Below, one piece after another: positions 34,170-43,047 of a DNA stretch of 64,000 nucleotides; position 1 is the stretch's first letter, and each line of letters begins with the position of its first letter. Origin of the DNA: Yersinia ruckeri ATCC 29473 (GTDB taxonomy: Bacteria > Pseudomonadota > Gammaproteobacteria > Enterobacterales > Enterobacteriaceae); NCBI RefSeq assembly GCF_000754815.1, contig NZ_KN150747.1:1767908-1831907 (forward strand), in the 5' to 3' direction. The notes beneath the pieces are model-generated. The model saw nothing but the letters and a program-made list of their open reading frames with translations, was not told where the DNA came from and searched no databases. Position numbers and translations under genes: made by a program.

Positions 34170-37100
34170 ATGAATTCTTCTCCGTTCAACGTCCATAAGC
34201 AAAAAGTCCATCCTTCTTGGCTTTCATTTAAGTTACAACAAAACATTCTACTACCACTGATTATTTTTATTATGGGATTGGCTATTTCAGGTGCGGGTGC
34301 CCGATGGCTTTATAATGAAATTGAAGCCAATGCTAAAGTCGATTTCCAACGTAACGTTGATCGAGTTTCTGGTGAGGTTATTCGTCGTTTTTCTCAGCCG
34401 ATATATGGGCTGAATGGCGCTAAAGGGACATACGCGACCAATAACCAATTAACCCGCGCACAATTTCATGCTTATGTGGCATCGCGTAATTTGCCGGTAG
34501 AATTTCCTGGTGTCAGGGGATTTGGTTTTATTCAGCATGTTGAACGTAGTCATTTGAATGACTTTATTGCTGAAACTCGGGCTGACGGAGCACCAAATTT
34601 TGCATTGCGTCAGTTACAGGATAAGCAACATGATGATTTATATATTATTAAATATATTGAGCCAGCAGAAAAAAATCAAGGTGCCGATGGGCTTGATATT
34701 GGTTCAGAGTCCGTCAGACGAGAGGCTGCATTATCAGCAATAAACAGCGGTAAGCCGACACTTTCAGGTACTATCCGTTTGGTTCAGTCAAACGTTAATA
34801 CCCCTGGCGTATTGCTTTTTGTCCCTGTGTATAAATGGGGGACTAATCCTACAACGCCGGCAGAACGGCAGGCATCATTAGTTGGTTTGCTCTATTCACC
34901 CATTGTTATTGCTGATCTATTGCGTGATATCCCAGAGTTTGTAAACGGGAGAGTAGACGTTGAATTGTTTGACAGCCTTAACGAGTTATCGAATCAAACG
35001 CTGGTCTTCGATGCAGATGGTAGTAAATATGCCGATTTTATACCAGATGAAAAGCATACAAATCAAACAATAGCCGCCAGAATATTCCATAATACCAATA
35101 TATTGCCGCTTCCTGGTCGAGAAATGACGCTGCGAGTCAGTAGCACTCCAGCATTTGAAGAGTTGACGCAACGCTATGCACCCTGGTTGATATTGGTTTT
35201 TGGTTTTTTATTAAGTTCAGCGTTGGCATTACTTATCTGGCAGCAAGTTAGCGGACGTAATCGCGCAGAGATGCTGGCTCGGAATATGACCGCCGATCTT
35301 GAACGTTTGGCTTTAGTGGCAAAGAATACCTCTAATGCCGTTATTATTACCGATGTAAACCGTAAAATCGTTTGGGTTAACGAAGGTTTTGAACGTATTA
35401 CCGGATATAGTCGAGCTGAAGCATTCGGCAAGTCGCCGGGGAAATTACTACAATGCAAAGATACCGATCAAGCCGTAGCAAGCAAAATGCGAACCGCGCT
35501 GGATGCGGGTGAATCATTTAAGGGTGAAATAGTCAATCGTGATAAATCGGGGCGGGAATATTGGATTGAGCTGGAGATTCAACCTCGCTATAACGATCAG
35601 AATGAACCTATCGGCTTTATGGCTATAGAATCAGATATCAGTGAACGCAAAGCAACTTATCAACGCCTTGAAGCCGCCTTACGCGAGAATAATGCTTTAC
35701 TTAGTACCCTTAATTTACATGGCATTATTTCTACTGCGGACAGCACTGGGACAATCACGGATGTTAATAATGCATTTTGTAATATCAGTGGTTATAGGCG
35801 CGAAGAACTTATTGGACAGACTTACCGGCTAGTGGATTCTCACACTCATTCAGCTGAGTTTTGGCAATCGATGTGGAATGACATTGCCAGTGGGATATCG
35901 TGGCGAGGAGAGATCTGTAATAAGGCTAAAGATGGCTCTCTATATTGGGTTGATACTACGATTGCACCCTTTAACAATAGTGCCGGGCAGATTGAGCGGT
36001 ATATTTCCATTCAAGTTGATATCACTGCCAATAAAGAGCAACAGGCAAGTTTAATTATCGCTAAAAATCAATTGGTTAGGGCTGCTGATGTGGCTGAGTT
36101 AGGCATTTGGACGTTGAATGTTTCAGATGGCTCACTGTCTTTTGATGATCGAATGAATGATATCTATAGCTTGCCTGAGTCATTGCGTAATACACCTATC
36201 CCTTTAACGTATTGGTATAGTCTTTTGCATCCAGAGGATATTTCTGAGGTTAAAAAAGCGATAGAAACTGCGCTGGAAAATGTCAGTGTTTATCGCCAGA
36301 TTTTTCGTATTTTTGTGAAAAACCAAGTTCATTTTATTCAGTCGACTGGAACAGTAGAACGGGATGAAAATGGAAAAGCGATGTTGATGATGGGGATTAA
36401 TCGGGATATCACGCAACAACGCGAAGCCGAGAATATACTGAAAACAGCAAGAGAAACTGCGGAAGAAGCCAATAAGGCCAAATCTGCATTTTTGGCAAAT
36501 ATGAGCCATGAACTCCGCACCCCAATGAATGCAATTCTCGGTATGCTGACTTTATTGCGTAGAACCGGACTCGATAGAAAGCAGGCTGATTATGCAGCTA
36601 AAAGTGAAACGGCCACACGGACTTTATTGCGTCTATTAAACGATATTCTGGATTTCTCCAAAATAGAATCCGGTAAAATGGCTTTGGAATGTATACCTTT
36701 TGATATTCACGTGATGCTGCGTGATTTGGCGGTCATCTTATCCAGCAATCTGAAGGCGACAAAGGTTGAAGTGTTATTTGATATTGACCCGTCACTTCCC
36801 CAGTTTGTTGAGGGTGATAGCATGCGGCTTCAGCAGATATTAACCAATCTCGGTGGCAATGCATTGAAATTCACCGAACAAGGTGAAGTGGTACTTTTCA
36901 TTAAGGTTATAGATCGGAGTCGCCATCAGGTTAGGTTGCAGTTTGGTGTACGCGATACTGGAATAGGTATTGCCCCTGAGAATCAAAAAACTATTTTTAG
37001 TGGTTTTACACAAGCAGAAGCATCAACAACACGTAGATTTGGTGGCACAGGATTAGGATTGGTGATAAGCCAACGTTTTGTTGCACTCATGGGCGGAGAG

Positions 37101-38738
37101 CTGACGTTAGAAAGCCAGCTTGGTAAGGGAAGTTTATTCCATTTCACCATAATGCTATCTCTGCCTTCAGACACCAATTTGGTTATTAATAATGAAAAAC
37201 CAGATGTTCTGGCAACCAGAGCTTTGGCATTGAATAATTTACGCGTCTTGGTTGTTGATGATAATCCGACGGCTTGTGAGCTCATTAAGCAGATGGGGGA
37301 ATCACTTAAATGGATAGTGGATGTCGCAACCAATGGTAGTGATGCACTACAACGGATAAAACAGCAGTATGATAATGGAGTTGCCTACGGTGCTTTATTT
37401 ATTGACTGGAAAATGCCAGGTTTGGATGGTTGGCAAACCAGTAAATATGTCCGTGAAATGATGCCAGTAGGTAACTTGCCAATGATTGTCATGGTAACCG
37501 CCCATGATCGCGAAATGTTATTACAGCGCAGCGAAGAAGAGCAGGCATTGCTGGACGGTTATCTGGTGAAGCCGATCACGGCTTCTATGTTGTTGGATTC
37601 AGTGATTGATGCATTAAGTGAACATCAACAGCCAGATGTCCCCAAATTGGTCACCGCTGAAGCTTCGCACCGATTGTCTGGTATAAGGCTATTAATTGTT
37701 GAAGATAATTTGAATAACCAACAAATCGCCCGTGAATTACTTGAGGATGAGGGCGCGGTGGTTAGCATGGCCAATCACGGTAAAGAAGCGATTGAAATAT
37801 TAGAACATAATCCATCTTTATTTGATCTCGTCTTGATGGATTTACAGATGCCGGTTATGGATGGGTTTAATGCTACGCAATATATTCGGAAAAGTATTGG
37901 ATTAAAAAACTTACCGATTATAGCCATGACGGCCAACGCCATGGTATCGGACCGCGATGCCTGCCTTGCTGCCGGAATGAACGACCATATTGGTAAGCCC
38001 TTTGACTTGAATAATCTAATACACATTATACGAAAATACACGGGGCAAACAGATGTTATCACTACGGTAAATCGTACCGCATCCTTCACATTATCTCCTG
38101 AGTTGAAAACCGTTGCAGCTACGGCAGGAATTGATGTGGATTCCGCCCTTAATAGATTGGGCGGGGATTTAACGCTGTACCAAAAAATGCTATCGCTGTT
38201 CAGTGATGATTTGGCTAATTTGCCTACTCAGTTGGAGAAATTGTTGGCTAAAGGTGACCTCCTGTCAGCATCCCGTCTGCTGCATACAATCAAGGGACTC
38301 GCTGCACAGTTGGGGGCAAATGAACTCTCTTTGAGTGCGGGACAAAATGAGGCGTTATTGAATAACGGTGTGATGCCTACAGCTGATAGAGTGAATCAGT
38401 TATTGAGTGAAATACGCAATAAAGTCTCCGCTACCCATGCTGGAACAACGGCATTAATTCAAATACTATCGAAAGACCATTCTAAAATTACCTCGGTAGA
38501 GGAGTTTGATATACAAGCTATTGAGCTGGAAGTAAATCGTTTGATATTGCTATTACAAAGCTCAGATATGGCTGCATTAGAGGTAATGAATAAATTAATG
38601 ATAACTTTCGGTAAGCAACTCAATGGAAAGTTATCTACTCTTAATGATGCAGTAAATCAATTGGATTTTGCTAAAGCTATCCAGTTATGCCAAAGCATGA
38701 TGGATAATCTCCCGACTCAAAGAAATGAGAAGATATGA
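34170..38738 (+). CDS. CHASE/PAS hybrid histidine kinase with two receivers and HPt
   Basis: A 1522-residue inner-membrane sensor. Order: helix ~27-46, periplasmic CHASE domain (~85-300), helix ~336-358, three PAS domains (~375-490, 500-620, 635-755), HisKA with SHELRTPMNAILG (~778-790), HATPase (~890-1010), receivers with IDWKMPGLDG (~1077) and MDLQMPVMDG (~1221), and an HPt domain with HTIKGLAAQLGA (~1371). GGATGGA precedes the ATG. It starts 122 bases after the GH2 gene, and the next gene overlaps by four bases. Its likely outputs are the receiver-GGDEF protein and the receiver-SpoIIE protein. Confidence 0.9.
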   Translation: MNSSPFNVHKQKVHPSWLSFKLQQNILLPLIIFIMGLAISGAGARWLYNEIEANAKVDFQRNVDRVSGEVIRRFSQPIYGLNGAKGTYATNNQLTRAQFHAYVASRNLPVEFPGVRGFGFIQHVERSHLNDFIAETRADGAPNFALRQLQDKQHDDLYIIKYIEPAEKNQGADGLDIGSESVRREAALSAINSGKPTLSGTIRLVQSNVNTPGVLLFVPVYKWGTNPTTPAERQASLVGLLYSPIVIADLLRDIPEFVNGRVDVELFDSLNELSNQTLVFDADGSKYADFIPDEKHTNQTIAARIFHNTNILPLPGREMTLRVSSTPAFEELTQRYAPWLILVFGFLLSSALALLIWQQVSGRNRAEMLARNMTADLERLALVAKNTSNAVIITDVNRKIVWVNEGFERITGYSRAEAFGKSPGKLLQCKDTDQAVASKMRTALDAGESFKGEIVNRDKSGREYWIELEIQPRYNDQNEPIGFMAIESDISERKATYQRLEAALRENNALLSTLNLHGIISTADSTGTITDVNNAFCNISGYRREELIGQTYRLVDSHTHSAEFWQSMWNDIASGISWRGEICNKAKDGSLYWVDTTIAPFNNSAGQIERYISIQVDITANKEQQASLIIAKNQLVRAADVAELGIWTLNVSDGSLSFDDRMNDIYSLPESLRNTPIPLTYWYSLLHPEDISEVKKAIETALENVSVYRQIFRIFVKNQVHFIQSTGTVERDENGKAMLMMGINRDITQQREAENILKTARETAEEANKAKSAFLANMSHELRTPMNAILGMLTLLRRTGLDRKQADYAAKSETATRTLLRLLNDILDFSKIESGKMALECIPFDIHVMLRDLAVILSSNLKATKVEVLFDIDPSLPQFVEGDSMRLQQILTNLGGNALKFTEQGEVVLFIKVIDRSRHQVRLQFGVRDTGIGIAPENQKTIFSGFTQAEASTTRRFGGTGLGLVISQRFVALMGGELTLESQLGKGSLFHFTIMLSLPSDTNLVINNEKPDVLATRALALNNLRVLVVDDNPTACELIKQMGESLKWIVDVATNGSDALQRIKQQYDNGVAYGALFIDWKMPGLDGWQTSKYVREMMPVGNLPMIVMVTAHDREMLLQRSEEEQALLDGYLVKPITASMLLDSVIDALSEHQQPDVPKLVTAEASHRLSGIRLLIVEDNLNNQQIARELLEDEGAVVSMANHGKEAIEILEHNPSLFDLVLMDLQMPVMDGFNATQYIRKSIGLKNLPIIAMTANAMVSDRDACLAAGMNDHIGKPFDLNNLIHIIRKYTGQTDVITTVNRTASFTLSPELKTVAATAGIDVDSALNRLGGDLTLYQKMLSLFSDDLANLPTQLEKLLAKGDLLSASRLLHTIKGLAAQLGANELSLSAGQNEALLNNGVMPTADRVNQLLSEIRNKVSATHAGTTALIQILSKDHSKITSVEEFDIQAIELEVNRLILLLQSSDMAALEVMNKLMITFGKQLNGKLSTLNDAVNQLDFAKAIQLCQSMMDNLPTQRNEKI

Positions 38739-39733
38739 CTATACCCCATTCTTTTTCTCAAGATTTGACCTTGAATTTACCCGGGGTGGGAAAGCCCAAG
38801 ATCCTTATTGTTGATGATCATCCGATCAACATTCAGATCCTCTATCAAGCATTTTCTGCCGATTATCATGTGTGCATGGCCACCAGTGGCAAACAGGCTA
38901 TCGACGTCTGTATCAATCAGCATCCTGACCTGATTCTATTGGATATTGAAATGCCTGGCATGAATGGTTTTGATGTCTGTGCCAGGCTCAAGTCATCTCC
39001 AGACACTCAGGATATTCCCATTATCTTTATCACTGCGCATATTGATGAAGAGACAGAAACCCGTTGTTTTAACGAAGGTGCTGTCGATTTTATTAGTAAA
39101 CCCATTAACAGGAATACCGTTCGGGCTAGAGTGAAAACGCACCTGTTACTTAAGGCTCAATCTGACTTACTACGTGAACTGGTATATTTAGATGGATTAA
39201 CCGAAGTACATAATCGGCGTTATTTTGATAAGCAGTTAGATCTAGAGTGGAAGCTGTCTAATCGTAACCATACTTCACTTAGCATGATTATGATTGATGT
39301 TGATTTCTTCAAAAAATATAATGACTTATATGGTCATCAGGGTGGGGATGATTGCTTACGGAGAGTCGCCAAGGTTATTCGAGATGCGCTTAGACGACCT
39401 GCCGACCTGGTTGCTCGCTATGGCGGCGAAGAATTTGTTTGTTTGCTTCCTGATACCGAGCTGGCTGGGGCAATGGATATTGCGGAAATGATCAGACTAC
39501 GAATTCTTGAGCAGAAAATCCCCCATACTGGATCCACCGTTTATCCCTTTGTCAGCATCAGTCTGGGTGTCTGTTGCAAAGAGACTCATAACACTTCCGC
39601 GCCAGCAGATTTATTGCTTCAGGCGGATTCCCAACTCTATCAGGCAAAGGAAAATGGTAGGAATCAAACTTGTGGTGAGTTTTTAGTGTCTTCTAAGGGG
39701 AATTTCCCCGTTTTCAACGGGAACGTTAAGTAG
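38735..39733 (+). CDS. Response regulator diguanylate cyclase (receiver-GGDEF)
   Basis: A 332-residue protein with a receiver (residues ~20-140; VDDHPIN, phosphoacceptor LLDIEMPGMNG, Lys in SKPIN) and a GGDEF domain (~165-315; active-site GGEEF, with IDVDFFKKYND upstream). It makes cyclic di-GMP when phosphorylated. The inhibitory-site RxxD position is occupied by RRPADL. It is coupled to the hybrid kinase gene, like WspR- or PleD-type pairs. The cognate effector is unknown, since the GT2 of the locus lacks PilZ. Confidence 0.92.
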   Translation: MTIPHSFSQDLTLNLPGVGKPKILIVDDHPINIQILYQAFSADYHVCMATSGKQAIDVCINQHPDLILLDIEMPGMNGFDVCARLKSSPDTQDIPIIFITAHIDEETETRCFNEGAVDFISKPINRNTVRARVKTHLLLKAQSDLLRELVYLDGLTEVHNRRYFDKQLDLEWKLSNRNHTSLSMIMIDVDFFKKYNDLYGHQGGDDCLRRVAKVIRDALRRPADLVARYGGEEFVCLLPDTELAGAMDIAEMIRLRILEQKIPHTGSTVYPFVSISLGVCCKETHNTSAPADLLLQADSQLYQAKENGRNQTCGEFLVSSKGNFPVFNGNVK

Positions 39734-39793
39734 AATTATGCCACCTAAACGGCCAAATATACTGGTGTTGACAATATGCGCATGTACGCCATT

Positions 39794-39833
39794 TTCGGGA
39801 GTTTTTATGACTCAAGGCACAAAAACTCCCGAA
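39794..39833. terminator. 13-bp inverted repeat between convergent genes, probable bidirectional terminator
   Basis: TTCGGGAGTTTTT (39794-39806) and AAAAACTCCCGAA (39821-39833) are a perfect 13-bp inverted repeat with a 14-base loop. It sits between the convergent GGDEF gene and the TetR gene. The internal T and A runs fit bidirectional termination. Confidence 0.6.
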
Positions 39834-39873
39834 GGGGCTTCCAGACGGTAAGGGCAACGGATGTTATGGTAAA

Positions 39874-40512
39874 TCAATCGTCTTTGAGTCTGTTTTTACT
39901 GTTAATACTCAGCATTTGCGTAAATTGATGACTGATGTGCAGCAGCGTATCACGCCCCGTTCCCGCCTTAGACTGCATCGCCAGCCCTTTCTCAAACGTG
40001 AGAATAAGGATTGCGGTCTCCTGAGCGGTTCCCATGGTATGAATTTCCTTGTTGGCAATGCCGCGCTCTATCAAAGCACAAAGCGCAGCGAAAAATGCCT
40101 GTCCAGAAGCACGAAGTCTGGTAAATGTTTCTGATGGCTTCTTATGATAAGTAAACAATTCAAATAGAAGCATACAACCATGTGGATAATCTGGTTGAGT
40201 GATTACTTCGATAAAACGGTTCAGAAACAATTCCAGCTTGGCAAGGACTGACAATCCTGGCTCTTCAATGCTAGCGATAACCGGGCTCATATACGTCGAT
40301 ATATAGCGTTCCATTACCAGAGAAAACACCTGCTCTTTACTGCCAAATGATGCATATAAAGTTGGAGGATTTATCCCTGCGACTTTCACAATCTCAGCAA
40401 TCGATGTCCCTTCGTAACCCTGCAACCAGAACAGATGTAGCAATTTGTCCAGTACCTGTTCCCGATCGAATTTTTGTGGGCGGCCCGCTTTTTTATTATT
40501 GTTTTCTATCAT
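39874..40512 (-). CDS. TetR-family transcriptional repressor
   Basis: A 212-residue repressor. The N-terminal helix-turn-helix is GTSIAEIVKVAGINPPTLYA (residues ~35-54), preceded by the RPQKFDREQVLDKLLHLFW helix. The C-terminal domain holds GCMLLFELFT and the QETAILILTFEKGLAMQSK helix of the YcdC/AcrR-like group. The ATG at 40510-40512 has AAGGA six bases upstream; an upstream frame start would lie inside the operator. It is divergent from the DUF417 gene and probably represses it and itself through the palindromes between them. Confidence 0.9.
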   Translation of the reverse strand: MIENNNKKAGRPQKFDREQVLDKLLHLFWLQGYEGTSIAEIVKVAGINPPTLYASFGSKEQVFSLVMERYISTYMSPVIASIEEPGLSVLAKLELFLNRFIEVITQPDYPHGCMLLFELFTYHKKPSETFTRLRASGQAFFAALCALIERGIANKEIHTMGTAQETAILILTFEKGLAMQSKAGTGRDTLLHISHQFTQMLSINSKNRLKDD

Positions 40513-40533
40513 ATTTATCCTTACTAAATAATA

Positions 40534-40611
40534 TTTTGTATTGATCGATACAAAATAAATTGACATGCGTTAATGATCTCATGATAATGTATTGTATCAA
40601 TCACTACAAAA
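40534..40611 (+). promoter_or_regulatory. Divergent promoter with two TetR operator-like palindromes
   Basis: TTTTGTAT-TGATCG-ATACAAAA (40534-40555) is a perfect 8-bp-arm palindrome. A related site, TATTGTAT-CAATCA-CTACAAAA, lies at 40590-40611. Between them is a near-consensus sigma-70 promoter toward the DUF417 gene: TTGACA at 40560-40565, 17 bases, GATAAT at 40583-40588. Binding at either site would block it. Confidence 0.65.
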
Positions 40612-40622
40612 AAAGCGAGATT

Positions 40623-41078
40623 ATGAATTCATTCAAAGGCAATGAGAAAAAAGGTTTTTTAATAAGTTTGTGGGCGACTGCACTTATCTTAATTTGGTTG
40701 GGTATTTTCAAATTTACTCCGACAGAGGCAGCAGCAATTAAACCTTTGGTAGAACATCACTTTTTAATGGGTTGGTTGTACAGCATATTGAGTGTTCAAA
40801 CTGTATCTAATCTGGTTGGGATGAGTGAAATCATTGTAGGTATAGCTCTGTTAGTTGGATTGAAGCAGCCTTTTGTTGGTTTCTGGTCTGGGATCGCTGC
40901 TAGCGTTATTTTCTTGGTAACGTTGAGTTTTATGTTCACCACACCCGGGATTTTTAAAGTGGTTGATGGTGTGCCTGTCACCGAGTTTTTCTTATTCAAA
41001 GATTTGGCATTTTTAGGTATTAGCTTGAGTATTATCGGACGTAATCAAGCAGTTATCCGTCAATTAGCTCAAAATTAA
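40623..41078 (+). CDS. DUF417 (YkgB/RclC-like) inner-membrane protein
   Basis: A 151-residue membrane protein with four helices and the family features LIWLGIFKFTPTEAAAIKPLVEHH (positions ~22-45), MGWLY and GMSEIIVGIALL. E. coli RclC, of this family, belongs to the reactive-chlorine response. No rclA or rclB is visible here; the control by a divergent TetR instead suggests a different inducer. The ATG at 40623 is preferred because a start at 40560 would overlap the promoter. Confidence 0.85.
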   Translation: MNSFKGNEKKGFLISLWATALILIWLGIFKFTPTEAAAIKPLVEHHFLMGWLYSILSVQTVSNLVGMSEIIVGIALLVGLKQPFVGFWSGIAASVIFLVTLSFMFTTPGIFKVVDGVPVTEFFLFKDLAFLGISLSIIGRNQAVIRQLAQN

Positions 41079-41234
41079 TCCATCATGAAAATATCCCGCT
41101 TGTGCGCTTTGATACCTCTGGATGTTTGGGTAAAACATTGAGGGCGATTGAACGAATTTCTGAGCATATTGATTAACCTGCTCACCCCTGTATTTAATCA
41201 GCTTATCTATAGTAGACAATAAGGGCACTCTTGT

Positions 41235-41504
41235 ATGAAGATTTATACCATCGCAGCGACTCTGGCGCTGTTATTTAGTGCAAATTCTGCTTTTGCAGCC
41301 AGTCAGATTAACTCTGAGCAGGCTATGAATCAGCAGCATATTGGTTCTATACGAGTTCAAATTCCTAATGGTACTTTGGATCAGTCTGTGGAGGCCCTAG
41401 CGCAGAAAACGGCTCAACTAGGGGGGAATTACTTCCGTATTACTGGAGCAGGGACTCCCGGCATGGGCAACAGTGCTACTGCTACCGCTGAAATCTATAA
41501 ATAA
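41235..41504 (+). CDS. DUF1471 (YdgH/BhsA/McbA-like) periplasmic protein
   Basis: An 89-residue protein with a signal peptide (ALLFSANSAFAA, cut near residue 22) and one DUF1471 domain; the usual features QHIGSIRVQ, DQSVEALAQKTAQLGGNYFRIT and ATAEIYK are present. Such proteins respond to envelope or oxidative stress and affect biofilm formation; the partner is unknown. It is followed by a strong terminator, so this is a single-gene unit. Confidence 0.92.
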   Translation: MKIYTIAATLALLFSANSAFAASQINSEQAMNQQHIGSIRVQIPNGTLDQSVEALAQKTAQLGGNYFRITGAGTPGMGNSATATAEIYK

Positions 41505-41537
41505 TTACGAATGCTTACTTGTTAATACTTTTACAAT

Positions 41538-41567
41538 AAAAAAGGATCTTCTTGAGATCCTTTTTTC
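41538..41567 (+). terminator. Rho-independent terminator of the DUF1471 gene
   Basis: AAAAAAGGATCT, TCTTG loop, AGATCCTTTTTT. A near-perfect hairpin about 35 bases after the stop codon. Confidence 0.9.
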
Positions 41568-42132
41568 TGCACGTAATCTCTTACTCTGTAAACGAAAAAT
41601 ACACCTGAGGAGGTGCTTTTTCGCAGGTTAAGTCAGTTGAGGAACAGCTTCACAGAATAACTGAGTATACGAGAAGGTAGATACCTTAATTATTCTTTCA
41701 GTTTAGCCTCAGTCAGACTCATTCTTCAAGGGGGGAGTTTGTGCTTTTTGTACGTCTAGCACATTACTGAGTTTGTTCAGTTTATCTAATAATACTAATT
41801 CACGCATACATTAGCATTATTAGAGACGAGTTATTACAGCGGGTTTAAAAGACTCGCTACGTCAGACTACGCCGTATTTTAACAAATATTATCGCTCCTA
41901 AAAGAAACGGTTAGCATCGCGAGACAAAAAATAGGCTTTCCGTACATTATGTTTCGAATTTCAAATACCTCCTTTCGCAATTAATCGCGACGAATGTCAT
42001 TTACCTTATTTGTTATTGTGAATAACAATTGTTTTGTTATATTTTTGATCATTTTTTTTGATAAAATGGCAGGAATCAATGGATCCACTCGTTAGAATTT
42101 GAATATTATCGCTATCGTCCGTGAGGATAACA
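41568..42132. other. Long non-coding region before the DUF1835 gene
   Basis: About 560 bases without a supported gene. The last 130 bases are very AT-rich, with GTTATTGTGAATAACAAT (a short inverted repeat near 42010) and a possible -10 element GATAAAAT at 42060. It could hold a long leader or several promoters. No known riboswitch motif was recognised. Confidence 0.4.
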
Positions 42133-42888
42133 ATGAACAACCGGCATATTGCACTTTGGGGTTCGGCCACTGGTGGTCTACGGGCTGCTTTTCACAAGGA
42201 TAAGGTGATTAGTTTTAATGATAACTTATCCTATGGTCCACTTTACGATGTAGTCAATCAGCAACAATTATCAGCCCGCTTGGAATGGGTGGATAAAATG
42301 TATCGCAAGAAATGTGTGCCTGACTGGCGTGAATATGAACATGAGGCGCGTATTAGTGATGTATCAGTGGCCGAGTTTCAACTGGATTCTGATGAAGAAG
42401 TGACGGTGTGGATTGGTGATAATGCGGATGAACAGTTAATGTTGATGGCATTACTACCAAAACTGGCATTACAACAGGTTGCAATAGTGAATGTAACGGA
42501 TGAAGTAGATCGAAAAATGGTGGCTCTTTGCCCGATTGAAATGCTGGTTCCGTTATGGCAAAAACGTAAGCTTTTGTCTCCAACTGAGCGACAACGGCTG
42601 ATCAAAGAGTGGACTCATTTGCGTAATGAAAATGCACAGCTTCATGTTTACGAACATGGTGTGGTTGTCGGTAAAGATCCAGATTTTTACGATCACTTAT
42701 TGTTCTCGGCCTGTACTGATACTTTCACCCGAGGTTCTAGAGTGATTGGGGATGCCATATGCGCGTCACCAGATTATGTAGAGGATACCCTCCTTGATTA
42801 CCGTATGAGGATCATGGCAGATAATAAATTGTTAATATTGGATAATCCTAAATTGAATATGAATAAGGTGAGTGTAAAACTTGCTTGA
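42133..42888 (+). CDS. DUF1835/DUF3658-type protein
   Basis: A 251-residue soluble protein. The N-terminal half has the DUF1835 pattern (HIALWGSATGGLRAAF, VISFNDNLSYGPL, RLEWVD, VWIGDNADEQLML) and the C-terminal part the DUF3658 pattern (YDHLLFSACTD...GDAICAS...DYRMRIM). No function is known. The ATG at 42133 lies behind GAGG and is preferred to the GTG at 42121. It is a single gene with a terminator behind it. Confidence 0.75.
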   Translation: MNNRHIALWGSATGGLRAAFHKDKVISFNDNLSYGPLYDVVNQQQLSARLEWVDKMYRKKCVPDWREYEHEARISDVSVAEFQLDSDEEVTVWIGDNADEQLMLMALLPKLALQQVAIVNVTDEVDRKMVALCPIEMLVPLWQKRKLLSPTERQRLIKEWTHLRNENAQLHVYEHGVVVGKDPDFYDHLLFSACTDTFTRGSRVIGDAICASPDYVEDTLLDYRMRIMADNKLLILDNPKLNMNKVSVKLA

Positions 42889-42896
42889 TAATCATG

Positions 42897-42916
42897 GCAC
42901 GGTAAGACCGTGCTTT
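42897..42916 (+). terminator. Terminator after the DUF1835 gene
   Basis: GCACGG (42897-42902), TAAGA, CCGTGC (42908-42913), then TTT. A short but clean hairpin right after the stop. Confidence 0.65.
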
Positions 42917-43047
42917 AAATTAACATCTTAGATGTTAATGTGAATCGTAGGTTAGTTGATTTCATTGAATGCTAAAATAGTCGATGACTGGCAGGATGAT
43001 TTATTTTATTTATTGCCCGGTTGAGATCGTATATTTCCTACAGAAAA

